A stretch of 62,151 bases of DNA from Butyricicoccus pullicaecorum (GTDB taxonomy: Bacteria > Bacillota > Clostridia > Oscillospirales > Butyricicoccaceae). This document shows, one piece after another, positions 34,276-41,411 of this stretch. Position numbers and translations under genes: made by a program. A model generated the notes under the pieces. That model was given only the letters and a program-made list of their open reading frames with translations. It ran no database searches and was not told the DNA's origin. Where the stretch lies: assembly GCA_018366195.1 (NCBI GenBank), contig JAGZIN010000014.1, positions 1 through 62,151 of the forward strand. Direction: 5' to 3'. Numbering within the stretch: the stretch's first letter is position 1; each line of letters opens with the position of its first letter.

Positions 34276-34849
34276 CCATGTACTTGCGGTCACAAACCGC
34301 CACCTATGTGAGATAGATTTCCTAGAGCAGATCGCGCGCATCGCAATGGCGCAGCCTGTCGGCATTGTACTGCGCGAAAAGGATTTACCCGAAGCCGCCT
34401 ATCACAGTCTTGCACAGTCTGTTCTCTCCATTTGCCAGCAGTGGAACACCCCTTGTATTCTGCATCATTTTTCATCGGCGGCTCTTGCGCTTGACTGTCC
34501 AAACCTGCATCTGCCTCTGCCCGACTTGCTCATGCAGCCTGATATTGCCAAACAGTTCTCCCAGCTGGGGGTATCCGTACACAGCGCCGAGGAGGCACGG
34601 ACTGCCTATGCGCATGGGGCATCTTATCTGACTGCCGGTCATATCTTTCCCACGGACTGCAAGCCTGATTTGCCCCCGCGCGGACTTGGCTTTTTGCGCG
34701 AGGTCTGTGCTGCTGTGCCGATTCCGGTCTATGCGCTGGGCGGCATCTGTCCGCAAAATGTATCTGACTGCCTTGCCGCAGGCGCAGCGGGCGTGGCGGT
34801 CATGTCCGGTGTCATGCACAGTCTGTCTGACTGGACTTTTCACATATAA
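34268..34849 (+). CDS. Thiamine phosphate synthase / TenI family protein
   Basis: About 193 residues of the ThiE/TenI TIM-barrel fold: LAVTNRHLC start, HLPLPDL, VSVHSAEEA, and the phosphate region AGHIFPTDCKPDLPPRGLGFL with YALGGI and AGVAVMSGVM. The IFPT..KP..PPRGL pattern resembles TenI (thiazole tautomerase) as much as ThiE, so it either joins HMP-PP with thiazole phosphate or aromatises the thiazole. It overlaps the thiH end by eight bases; the ATG could also be at 34262. No separate ribosome site, so translation is coupled. It is the last gene of the thi operon. Confidence 0.82.
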   Translation: MFDHVLAVTNRHLCEIDFLEQIARIAMAQPVGIVLREKDLPEAAYHSLAQSVLSICQQWNTPCILHHFSSAALALDCPNLHLPLPDLLMQPDIAKQFSQLGVSVHSAEEARTAYAHGASYLTAGHIFPTDCKPDLPPRGLGFLREVCAAVPIPVYALGGICPQNVSDCLAAGAAGVAVMSGVMHSLSDWTFHI

Positions 34850-34857
34850 TTCAAAAA

Positions 34858-34915
34858 TCCTTGCTTGATTTCTCATAGTCTTATGTATATAATATATCAT
34901 CATATCAAGCAAGGA
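34858..34915 (+). promoter_or_regulatory. Promoter enclosed by a 12-bp inverted repeat
   Basis: TCCTTGCTTGAT (34858-34869) and ATCAAGCAAGGA (34904-34915) are perfectly complementary. Between them lie TTGATT (34865-34870), a 17-bp spacer and TATAAT (34888-34893). The right arm overlaps the ribosome site of the next gene. Both arms look like repressor half-sites or DNA-looping ends; only the right arm would be in the mRNA. Confidence 0.6.
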
Positions 34916-34923
34916 GGTTTTCT

Positions 34924-35343
34924 ATGTATACCAAATATTATAAACTGCAAGTCTTTTTCCTCTGCATTGGGGGTGCGCTCATGCTCCTTGCTTTCTTTGG
35001 CGTTGTCCCCTTGATATGCAAAGTGTTTGCTGGTATCTGCTTTATCCTTGTGACTTTCTTTTATTATCAAATCATGTCTATGCTTGCAAAGGTAACCGAT
35101 ATCACAGCTGCTCAGGTATGGCTTGGCAGTCTGTCTCATCTTGCTATCATGGCTGCCACTTACTTGATCGGAAATCGAGCCCTATTTCACCCTCTCTTAA
35201 TTTTTTCCTTTGTAACGCGCACCGCAATGGGGATATTTGCCATCGACGCACAAATGTATGCTCTTTGTAAGGAACTGGACGCCAATTTTCTTCATCTGGC
35301 GCTAAAAGAGCAAAGACAAAACGAACACTCCCTCGAGGAATGA
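34924..35343 (+). CDS. Hypothetical four-helix membrane protein
   Basis: 139 residues, four hydrophobic helices (about 10-28, 33-52, 69-87, 91-112) and a charged, helical C-terminus (CKELDANFLHLALKEQRQNE). AAGGAGG precedes the ATG. No family recognised. Its promoter is wrapped in an inverted repeat, so expression is probably regulated. The divergent-looking TetR gene downstream runs on the same strand and could be its regulator. Confidence 0.6.
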   Translation: MYTKYYKLQVFFLCIGGALMLLAFFGVVPLICKVFAGICFILVTFFYYQIMSMLAKVTDITAAQVWLGSLSHLAIMAATYLIGNRALFHPLLIFSFVTRTAMGIFAIDAQMYALCKELDANFLHLALKEQRQNEHSLEE

Positions 35344-35572
35344 CTCGCTACAAGGACGAGTACGGCAGAGAACAAACTATCTGCCAAAGTCCCCTCTTTG
35401 ATGGGAACATGCTGTGGGAGCCGTGAACCTCTAAGGCAAATCGTTCAACAACCGATTCTCTTATCTTTTCCAGATAGAAATAAACTGGCTTTTGGTTGCA
35501 TCTTACCCTACGATTATAGTATAATATCTATAAACTTATTGTAAGTCGTTCGGGCATTGAGGAGGCGATTTC
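35344..35572 (+). other. Structured-looking leader upstream of the TetR gene
   Basis: 229 bp with no gene. GGCAGA/TCTGCC and AAAG/CTTT hairpins appear in 35360-35440, upstream of the promoter TTGCAT (35496-35501), 18 bp, TATAAT (35520-35525). Since the hairpins precede this promoter they would belong to the membrane protein transcript. I recognise no known RNA family. Confidence 0.4.
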
Positions 35573-36142
35573 TTGCCAGATTCCAATATCACCAAGCGTG
35601 CACTCGCACAAACCCTAAAGGACTTGATGGTACATACTCCTTTTTCCAAAATCAGCGTTGGAGATTTGTGTACTGCCTGTGGTATGAGCCGTAAGAGCTT
35701 CTACTATCATTTCCGAGACAAATATGACCTTGTCAACTGGATTTTTTATACGGAGTTTATCACAGAAGTGCAGAATAACACCTATGATACCGCTTGGGAC
35801 TTTCTCAAAGACATTTGTACCTATTTTTATAGAGAACGCATCTTCTACCAAAAAGCCATGCAAATTCAAGGGCAAAATTCATTCTGTGAATATTTTTCTG
35901 AGGTCATGGAACCGTTCATTCAAACCTTCTTAGATAATATCTTCCACACAGAGGGACAAAGTGAATTTTCCCGTGTCTTTTTAACAGATGCCTTTTTGGT
36001 TTCCCTCATGCGTTGGCTGAGAAATGGCAAGCCCGTCCCTCCAGACCTCTATCTGGACAATCTCAAGCATCTACTCATCGACCTATCCAGACGCATCCTC
36101 TTAGATTTTGACCCTGATGCAGCGACCCATAAAAAAGGGTGA
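35573..36142 (+). CDS. TetR/AcrR family regulator (DhaS-like C-domain)
   Basis: 189 residues. N-terminal helix-turn-helix: ITKRALAQTLKDLMVHTPFSKISVGDLC...GMSRKSFYYHFRDKYDLVNWIF, the classic TetR recognition helix with YYHF. The C-domain resembles the DhaS/TetR_C_7 type, in which some members bind effector proteins rather than small molecules. The start is TTG at 35573 after GAGGAGG. Target genes are unknown; the membrane protein upstream is the nearest candidate. Confidence 0.85.
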   Translation: MPDSNITKRALAQTLKDLMVHTPFSKISVGDLCTACGMSRKSFYYHFRDKYDLVNWIFYTEFITEVQNNTYDTAWDFLKDICTYFYRERIFYQKAMQIQGQNSFCEYFSEVMEPFIQTFLDNIFHTEGQSEFSRVFLTDAFLVSLMRWLRNGKPVPPDLYLDNLKHLLIDLSRRILLDFDPDAATHKKG

Positions 36143-36171
36143 ACATTCAACCGAATGTTCACCCTTTTTTT
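36131..36171 (+). terminator. Bidirectional terminator
   Basis: AAAAAAGGGTGAACATTC (36131-36148) pairs perfectly over 18 bp with GAATGTTCACCCTTTTTT (36153-36170) around AACC. It serves the TetR gene and, in reverse, the gene ending at 36159. Confidence 0.9.
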
Positions 36172-37013
36172 GTAATTTGTTCCTGAATTCGCTCACAATC
36201 TGCCTTTGCCGCAATCGGAATCATGGGTGTGATTGGATTTTGACGCAATTCTATGATTTCCTGCACAATTTTCTGCGCCTCTTGACTGCCTTGTTCCTGC
36301 ACAATGGCAAAATAAGGACCGTTCTGTTTCGAAAGCCATGCTCTGAGACTATCTGCGTTTTCCTCTGCACTGCAGATATGGTACACGCCATATAAACATT
36401 TTGCCCGCTGCAAAATCGCCTGTGCTTTCGCCCTCTCAGGCGCATCGCAAAGCACAGTACATACCGTGTGACACAGCCCAATTCGTGCCGCTGTCTGGTT
36501 GTCAATCAAAGAAGGGGGCACAAGGAGCAGCGTCGCCGTCTGCTCTGAAACCAGCTGCAGCGCAGCAGCAAGAGCCTCCCGACTGTTCACCTGCATAAAG
36601 AATGTGCGCACCCCTTTTGCAATATTCCGCTGCATCTGTGCCCACAAGGCAGGAAGGGTATCAGCTTCTGTAATCATCAGGGATTGAATCCAGTTCTGTT
36701 TCTCCGCAGACTGCCGCAGCAATCTGCCTCCCTCGATCCAGCTGTCCCAGCCTAGTGCGACACTAAAATGCTGTAAGCTTTTATGAGCGACCTCATGCAC
36801 CATGCGTTCCAACAAGGCATAGAAGGGGCTATCCTGCTTTTGCAGCACCTGCTGCAAAAAAGAAAAAATCTCCTGCGCCGTCTTTCCATGCACCAGTTCC
36901 TGTCCCAAGTCCACCATACGGCGCAGTCCTCGCTTGGGATCTGCATCAATTTCCTGTATGGCACGTCCGGCAACGGACAGCAAAAGCATACGCTTCATTG
37001 ACAATACCGCCAT
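36159..37013 (-). CDS. Hypothetical protein (284 aa)
   Basis: A soluble, mostly helical protein. The first ~130 residues (RAIQEIDADPKRGLRRMVDL ... HFSVALGWDSWIEGGRLLRQ) resemble the N-terminal helical region seen in some Clostridia radical-SAM proteins, but there is no CxxxCxxC cluster motif. The second half has alternating strands and helices (TFFMQVNSREALAAAL; TATLLLVPPSLIDNQTAARI) and could be a degenerate or cluster-free barrel. GGGAGGGG precedes the ATG. I do not assign a function. Confidence 0.6.
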   Translation of the reverse strand: MAVLSMKRMLLLSVAGRAIQEIDADPKRGLRRMVDLGQELVHGKTAQEIFSFLQQVLQKQDSPFYALLERMVHEVAHKSLQHFSVALGWDSWIEGGRLLRQSAEKQNWIQSLMITEADTLPALWAQMQRNIAKGVRTFFMQVNSREALAAALQLVSEQTATLLLVPPSLIDNQTAARIGLCHTVCTVLCDAPERAKAQAILQRAKCLYGVYHICSAEENADSLRAWLSKQNGPYFAIVQEQGSQEAQKIVQEIIELRQNPITPMIPIAAKADCERIQEQITKKG

Positions 37014-37189
37014 TTGCGCCCCTCCCTCTCCTGTTCTAAATTCTATTTTATCTTACCCCCAAAGCTGCAAAATGCAAAGGGACAATTCCAAAAATCTGTC
37101 CGAAAGAGCTGCTTTCATCACTTTCTCTGCTGGAAAATGTACAAATTTTTGCCCTCCACTTGTCATTTTATTCCCTCTGCACACAAAAG

Positions 37190-37218
37190 ATGACAATCTT
37201 CTGCAAATATGGTATACT
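37190..37218 (+). promoter_or_regulatory. Promoter for the SUFU-domain gene
   Basis: ATGACA (37190-37195), 17-bp spacer, TATACT (37213-37218), 34 bp before the ATG at 37253. Confidence 0.55.
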
Positions 37219-37252
37219 ATTCTGCAATCAGATACCGAAGGAGATTTACGCG

Positions 37253-38380
37253 ATGGACGCCACATTCTTTCAAATGCTGGAATACCTGCATGAGACAAAG
37301 CAATATTTGAAAATGGTAGAAACCATTGAAGCCCTGCCGCCGCAGGAGCAGGATACAGAAATCATTTCACATTTGGCGCACGCATACTACCATCTTGCGC
37401 AATACGAACGTGCATTGGAGCTGTTCTTTTCCGTGCCGCAGCCTGACCGCTTCATTTGGAACCTTCATGTTGGGTGCTCTTACTATTTTATTCATCAACC
37501 CTTGCAGGCACTCCCCTATTTTGAGCGGGCATTTACATTTCAGCCTACCCCTGATATTGCAGATTACATTGCGCGTTGTCAAACCTCCGGCTTTGCCAAC
37601 AAAACCCTTGCCTGTATCCATGCCACAAAACATGATGCTGACAACTATCTTCCCCGCAGTGTTCCAGAGGCGGTGTCAAAAGAGCAGTCCACACCAGAGC
37701 TTCCTCCAGTAGTCACCTATTTGCCTCGCGACTTGGCTGCGGTGCAGGCGCATATCGAGCAGCACTTCGGTCCCATTGCCACCATTTTGACCTTCCATAC
37801 CTCGCGCGCCATGGAAATCAAACTTTGCGTCTGTGCTCCCACCAAAGAGCGGAACTACTATACCATCGCCACTTTGGGTATGGGTGCGCTCCCAATGTCC
37901 CTGCCCCGAGAGCAGGAAACACAGATTCCCGCACGCATGGAACTGATTATGACGCTGCCGGCGAACTGGCGTTTCGACCCAAACGACGAACAGTGGGCGT
38001 GGCCTTTGCGCTGGCTGCTCATCACAGCTTACCTGCCCTTTGATGAAAACACATGGCTTGGCTATGGGCACACGCTTTCCACAAGCGCTGACTGCACGCC
38101 TTTTGATGCCAGCACGAAGCAGTCCAGCATCCTGCTTGTTGACTTGCAGGAGCAGTCAAAACAGGCAGCCCAGTGCATTCTGCCGGACGGAGAACCCGTT
38201 CGCTTTTTGCATATGCTTTCACTTTATCCAGAAGAACTGGCATACAAATCACAGTATGGGGCGGCGGCTCTTTTAAGACAAATGTCCAACACCGGACACG
38301 TCATTCGTCCCTATCGTCTGAACACCTGTACCCCCGACCTGTTGTCCCCGCGTGTCAATCCTTCGCCCTATCTCTGTTAA
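37253..38380 (+). CDS. TPR and suppressor-of-fused (SUFU) domain protein
   Basis: 375 residues. The N-terminal ~125 residues carry TPR-like helix pairs (ISHLAHAYYHLAQYERALELF; ALPYFERAF). The C-terminal ~200 residues match the bacterial SUFU domain: ITILTFHTSRAMEIKLCVCAPTKE-like start, YYTIATLGMGALPM, RMELIMTLPANWRF and WPLRWLL. Bacterial SUFU proteins are common near polymorphic toxins and are often regarded as immunity or adaptor proteins, but no toxin gene is next to this one. GAAGGAG precedes the ATG; a longer upstream frame lacks a site. Confidence 0.75.
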   Translation: MDATFFQMLEYLHETKQYLKMVETIEALPPQEQDTEIISHLAHAYYHLAQYERALELFFSVPQPDRFIWNLHVGCSYYFIHQPLQALPYFERAFTFQPTPDIADYIARCQTSGFANKTLACIHATKHDADNYLPRSVPEAVSKEQSTPELPPVVTYLPRDLAAVQAHIEQHFGPIATILTFHTSRAMEIKLCVCAPTKERNYYTIATLGMGALPMSLPREQETQIPARMELIMTLPANWRFDPNDEQWAWPLRWLLITAYLPFDENTWLGYGHTLSTSADCTPFDASTKQSSILLVDLQEQSKQAAQCILPDGEPVRFLHMLSLYPEELAYKSQYGAAALLRQMSNTGHVIRPYRLNTCTPDLLSPRVNPSPYLC

Positions 38381-38394
38381 AAGCAGGTCAACCA

Positions 38395-39345
38395 TCAACA
38401 GCCTATCTTGTTTATAATGCGTGTTCCTGTTTTGCCTTCGATTCCCTCTCGTGCCTTTGCAAGCAGGGTAATGAGCGCTGTGCGTTCGGGTGCAGATGCT
38501 ACAAATTTGACAGCCGCCTGTACCTTTGGCAGCATAGAGCCTGCCGCAAATTCCCCTGCGGCACAATAGCGTTTTGCCTCTGCAATGGACATCGTATCCA
38601 ACCATTTTTGGTCGGGCTTGCCGAAACGAATGGCACATTGTTCCACTGCGGTCAGGATAATCAACATATCCGCGTCTACCTGCTGTGCAATCAGTGCGCT
38701 TGTAAAATCTTTATCGACAACCGCACTGACTCCATGCAGCTCATTTCCCTGCCGTATGACCGGAATCCCACCGCCACCGGCAGCAATCACAACCTGTCCT
38801 GCCTCAAATAGCGTGCGAACGGTGTCTATCTCTACCACTTCCAGCGGCTTTGGACTGGCAACCACACGCCTCCAGCCACGTCCTGCGTCCTCCATCATGG
38901 TATATTTCTTTTCCCGTTGCAGCCTTTGCGCTTCTTCTTTGGACATAAATCGTCCAATGGGCTTGGACGGACGCCGGAATGCAGGGTCATGCGGGTCTAC
39001 CACGACCTGTGTAATCACAGTCGCACAGGGCTTCGGAATTCCACGCCGCAAAAGCTCTTCCCGCATTGCGTTTTGTAAATCATACCCAATATAGCTTTGA
39101 CTCATTGCCACACAGACCGAAAGTGGAATGACCGGAAAATCCTGCTCTGCTGCATGGGTCAGCTCATTGACTGCATGATGCAGCATTCCTACCTGCGGTC
39201 CATTTCCATGTGACACAATGACCTCATGTCCCGCTTCAATCAGGTCTGCAATTGCCCTTGCAGTATCCTTTGCCGCTGTCATCTGCTCACTCAGCGTATT
39301 TCCCAACGCATTGCCGCCCAGCGCAATCACGATTCTTTTTCCCAT
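38395..39345 (-). CDS. arcC: Carbamate kinase
   Basis: 316 residues of the amino-acid-kinase fold. Makes ATP and carbamate from carbamoyl phosphate, or the reverse. Landmarks: RIVIALGGNALG, SHGNGPQVGML, VVASPKPLEV, AAGGGGIPV and DKDFTSALIAQQ. AAAGGGTGG precedes the ATG at 39345. arcA and arcB are not adjacent; pyrB, which also uses carbamoyl phosphate, is divergent, so the pair may share control. Confidence 0.95.
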   Translation of the reverse strand: MGKRIVIALGGNALGNTLSEQMTAAKDTARAIADLIEAGHEVIVSHGNGPQVGMLHHAVNELTHAAEQDFPVIPLSVCVAMSQSYIGYDLQNAMREELLRRGIPKPCATVITQVVVDPHDPAFRRPSKPIGRFMSKEEAQRLQREKKYTMMEDAGRGWRRVVASPKPLEVVEIDTVRTLFEAGQVVIAAGGGGIPVIRQGNELHGVSAVVDKDFTSALIAQQVDADMLIILTAVEQCAIRFGKPDQKWLDTMSIAEAKRYCAAGEFAAGSMLPKVQAAVKFVASAPERTALITLLAKAREGIEGKTGTRIINKIGC

Positions 39346-39816
39346 CGTATCCACCCTTTCTTCCTGTTCTTTGTGACACCATACGATTATCTTTATCTTA
39401 CGCATGCAAAAAACAAAAGTCAATGAACTTTTGTTTTTTGGCGTGAAAGAGAAACTGCCCTCTCACCTTCTATCTCCTGTCCGGTCTCCGACTTTCTTTT
39501 GCCGTGCCATGGCTGTTTTCCGCGCGGTTTTTGGTGCCGATGCCGATTGAGAGGCAGGCAAAATCCGTTCAGCCATAAAATTTTTATGGCTTTTCATTTT
39601 TTAGTATGCTATACTGAATAAAAATGCAGAAAACCGGAGAACGATGGGCGAGATACAACCTCTCCCCATACACTGCTGCAAAGCATGTGTTTGAGTATTT
39701 TGATTTGATGCAGCGCTAGCTGCAAAAAAATTTTGCCTTTTTCTGGATTTTGCAGCATTTTTCACACATTCTGCCCTTGTGGAATGTAGATTCCATGATG
39801 ATTTTAGGAGGATATT
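39346..39816. other. Divergent arcC / pyrB intergenic region
   Basis: 471 bp without a gene. Contains an AT-rich hairpin (CAAAAAACAAAAG 39407-39419 with CTTTTGTTTTTTG 39428-39440), a TATACT -10 candidate near 39611, and the pyrB leader hairpin at 39719. I found no clear PyrR-binding loop. Confidence 0.5.
39719..39761 (+). promoter_or_regulatory. Attenuator-like hairpin in the pyrB leader
   Basis: GCTGCAAAA (39719-39727) pairs with TTTTGCAGC (39748-39756), followed by ATTTTTC. It lies about 60 nt before the pyrB ATG and about 100 nt after the probable start, so it could end transcription early. Confidence 0.45.
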
Positions 39817-40737
39817 ATGCGTCACTTGATTGACCCACTTGACTTTACCGTGGAGGAAACGCAGGAGCTGCTCGCTCTGGCAAACCGCATTGCCGCAAAT
39901 CCGGAGGCATATCAGTCGGTCTGTGCACACAAAAAGCTTGCCACCCTGTTTTATGAGCCTTCGACACGCACCCGCCTTTCCTTTGAATCGGCAATGCTGA
40001 ACCTTGGCGGTTCTGTGCTCGGCTTTTCGAGTGCAGATTCCTCCTCAGCCTCAAAGGGAGAATCGATTGCAGATACCATTCGTGTGATTTCCTGCTATGC
40101 AGATATTGCTGCCATGCGTCACCCCAAGGAGGGCGCACCGCGCAGAGCTGCGCATTTTTCGTCCATTCCAGTCATCAACGCCGGAGACGGCGGACACCAG
40201 CACCCGACCCAAACCCTAACCGATCTGCTGACCATCTACCGCCGCAAGGGACGCCTTCATGACCTGACCATTGGATTATGCGGTGACCTCAAATTTGGGC
40301 GCACCGTACATTCTCTCATCAAATCACTGTCCCGCTATACAGGGATTCGCTTTATTCTGATTTCTCCCGAGGAACTGCGCGTACCCGACTATGTGATTAC
40401 GGAAGCATTGACGCCCAACCACATTGCTTATACAGAAACGACCAGCCTTGAGGACGCAATGCCTGAGTTGGATATCCTTTATATGACCCGCGTACAGAGA
40501 GAGCGCTTTTTCAACGAAGAGGATTATATCCGCCTCAAGGATACCTATATCCTGACAGCAGACAAGATGAAGCTTGCCAAACATGATATGGCAGTGCTCC
40601 ACCCCTTGCCGCGTGTCAATGAAATTGCACTGCCAGTGGACGACGACCCGCGTGCAGCATATTTTGAGCAGGTACAAAACGGCGTTTATGTGCGCATGGC
40701 GCTGATTATGACACTACTGGGTCTTATAAAGGAGTAA
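39817..40737 (+). CDS. pyrB: Aspartate carbamoyltransferase, catalytic chain
   Basis: 306 residues. Joins carbamoyl phosphate and aspartate, the committed step of pyrimidine synthesis. Carbamoyl-phosphate loop FYEPSTRTRLSFE (about 45-57), HQHPTQTLTD, the aspartate region TRVQRERF, and HPLPRVNEI. The length and the adjacent pyrI indicate the E. coli-like dodecameric, allosteric enzyme. AGGAGG precedes the ATG. Confidence 0.97.
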   Translation: MRHLIDPLDFTVEETQELLALANRIAANPEAYQSVCAHKKLATLFYEPSTRTRLSFESAMLNLGGSVLGFSSADSSSASKGESIADTIRVISCYADIAAMRHPKEGAPRRAAHFSSIPVINAGDGGHQHPTQTLTDLLTIYRRKGRLHDLTIGLCGDLKFGRTVHSLIKSLSRYTGIRFILISPEELRVPDYVITEALTPNHIAYTETTSLEDAMPELDILYMTRVQRERFFNEEDYIRLKDTYILTADKMKLAKHDMAVLHPLPRVNEIALPVDDDPRAAYFEQVQNGVYVRMALIMTLLGLIKE

Positions 40738-40743
40738 ACTGTT

Positions 40744-41169
40744 ATGCTGAATATTGATTCTATCCAAAATGGCATCGTCATCGACCATATCAAGGCGGGC
40801 ACCGGCATGCAAATTTATCATCTTGCCGGTCTGGACGATTTGGACTGCTGTGTTGCACTCATTCGCAATGCCCGTTCAGCAAAGCACGGGCATAAGGATA
40901 TTATTAAGATTGAATCGGTGATTGACTTGGATTTGAATGTATTGGGATACATCGACCCTGATATTACCATTGACATCATTCGGGACGGTAAAATTGTAGA
41001 AAAGAAAAAGCTGGTCAAGCCCCAAATCCTGAAAAACGTAATTCACTGCCGCAATCCACGCTGTATTACCACAGTTGAGGAGGATATTGAGCATATCTTT
41101 GTTCTGGGGGAAAATGACAAATACCATTGCCTGTACTGTGAACAGGAACCAAATCGTCAAAAGCTGTAA
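40744..41169 (+). CDS. pyrI: Aspartate carbamoyltransferase, regulatory chain
   Basis: 141 residues. Binds CTP/ATP and transmits allosteric control to PyrB. The nucleotide domain (IVIDHIKAGTGMQIYHLAGL) is followed by a zinc domain with Cys102, Cys107, Cys129 and Cys132 (CRNPRC and CLYC). It starts 6 bp after pyrB and ends before a strong terminator. Confidence 0.95.
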   Translation: MLNIDSIQNGIVIDHIKAGTGMQIYHLAGLDDLDCCVALIRNARSAKHGHKDIIKIESVIDLDLNVLGYIDPDITIDIIRDGKIVEKKKLVKPQILKNVIHCRNPRCITTVEEDIEHIFVLGENDKYHCLYCEQEPNRQKL

Positions 41170-41176
41170 TCCACTT

Positions 41177-41209
41177 CCCGTCACCTCTGTTGTGACGGGT
41201 TTTATTTTG
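41177..41209 (+). terminator. Terminator after pyrBI
   Basis: CCCGTCAC (41177-41184) and GTGACGGG (41192-41199) form an 8-bp stem, followed by TTTTATTTTG. Confidence 0.85.
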
Positions 41210-41331
41210 CAAAGTGCTGATTTCAGCAAAAAATAGATGATTTTTTACAAAAATTGTGTTATGATATTTTTATCTGTCTTATGAGAAACCTGTCTGCTGC
41301 TGACTTTTCGGCACTTTGTTGACATGTGTTA

Positions 41332-41360
41332 TTGACAAGTCACAACAGTTGGTTTATCAT
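41332..41360 (+). promoter_or_regulatory. Promoter for the metal ATPase gene
   Basis: TTGACA (41332-41337), 17-bp spacer, TATCAT (41355-41360), about 52 bp before the chosen ATG. Confidence 0.6.
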
Positions 41361-41411
41361 AATACCATAACATATGAACAATTACTCATATATTTCAAAG
41401 GAGTTGATGCT

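Noticed and set aside
35344..35480. Possible riboswitch or tRNA in the gap before the TetR gene
   Set aside because: Hairpins are visible but no tRNA TpsiC arm or known aptamer core can be recognised.
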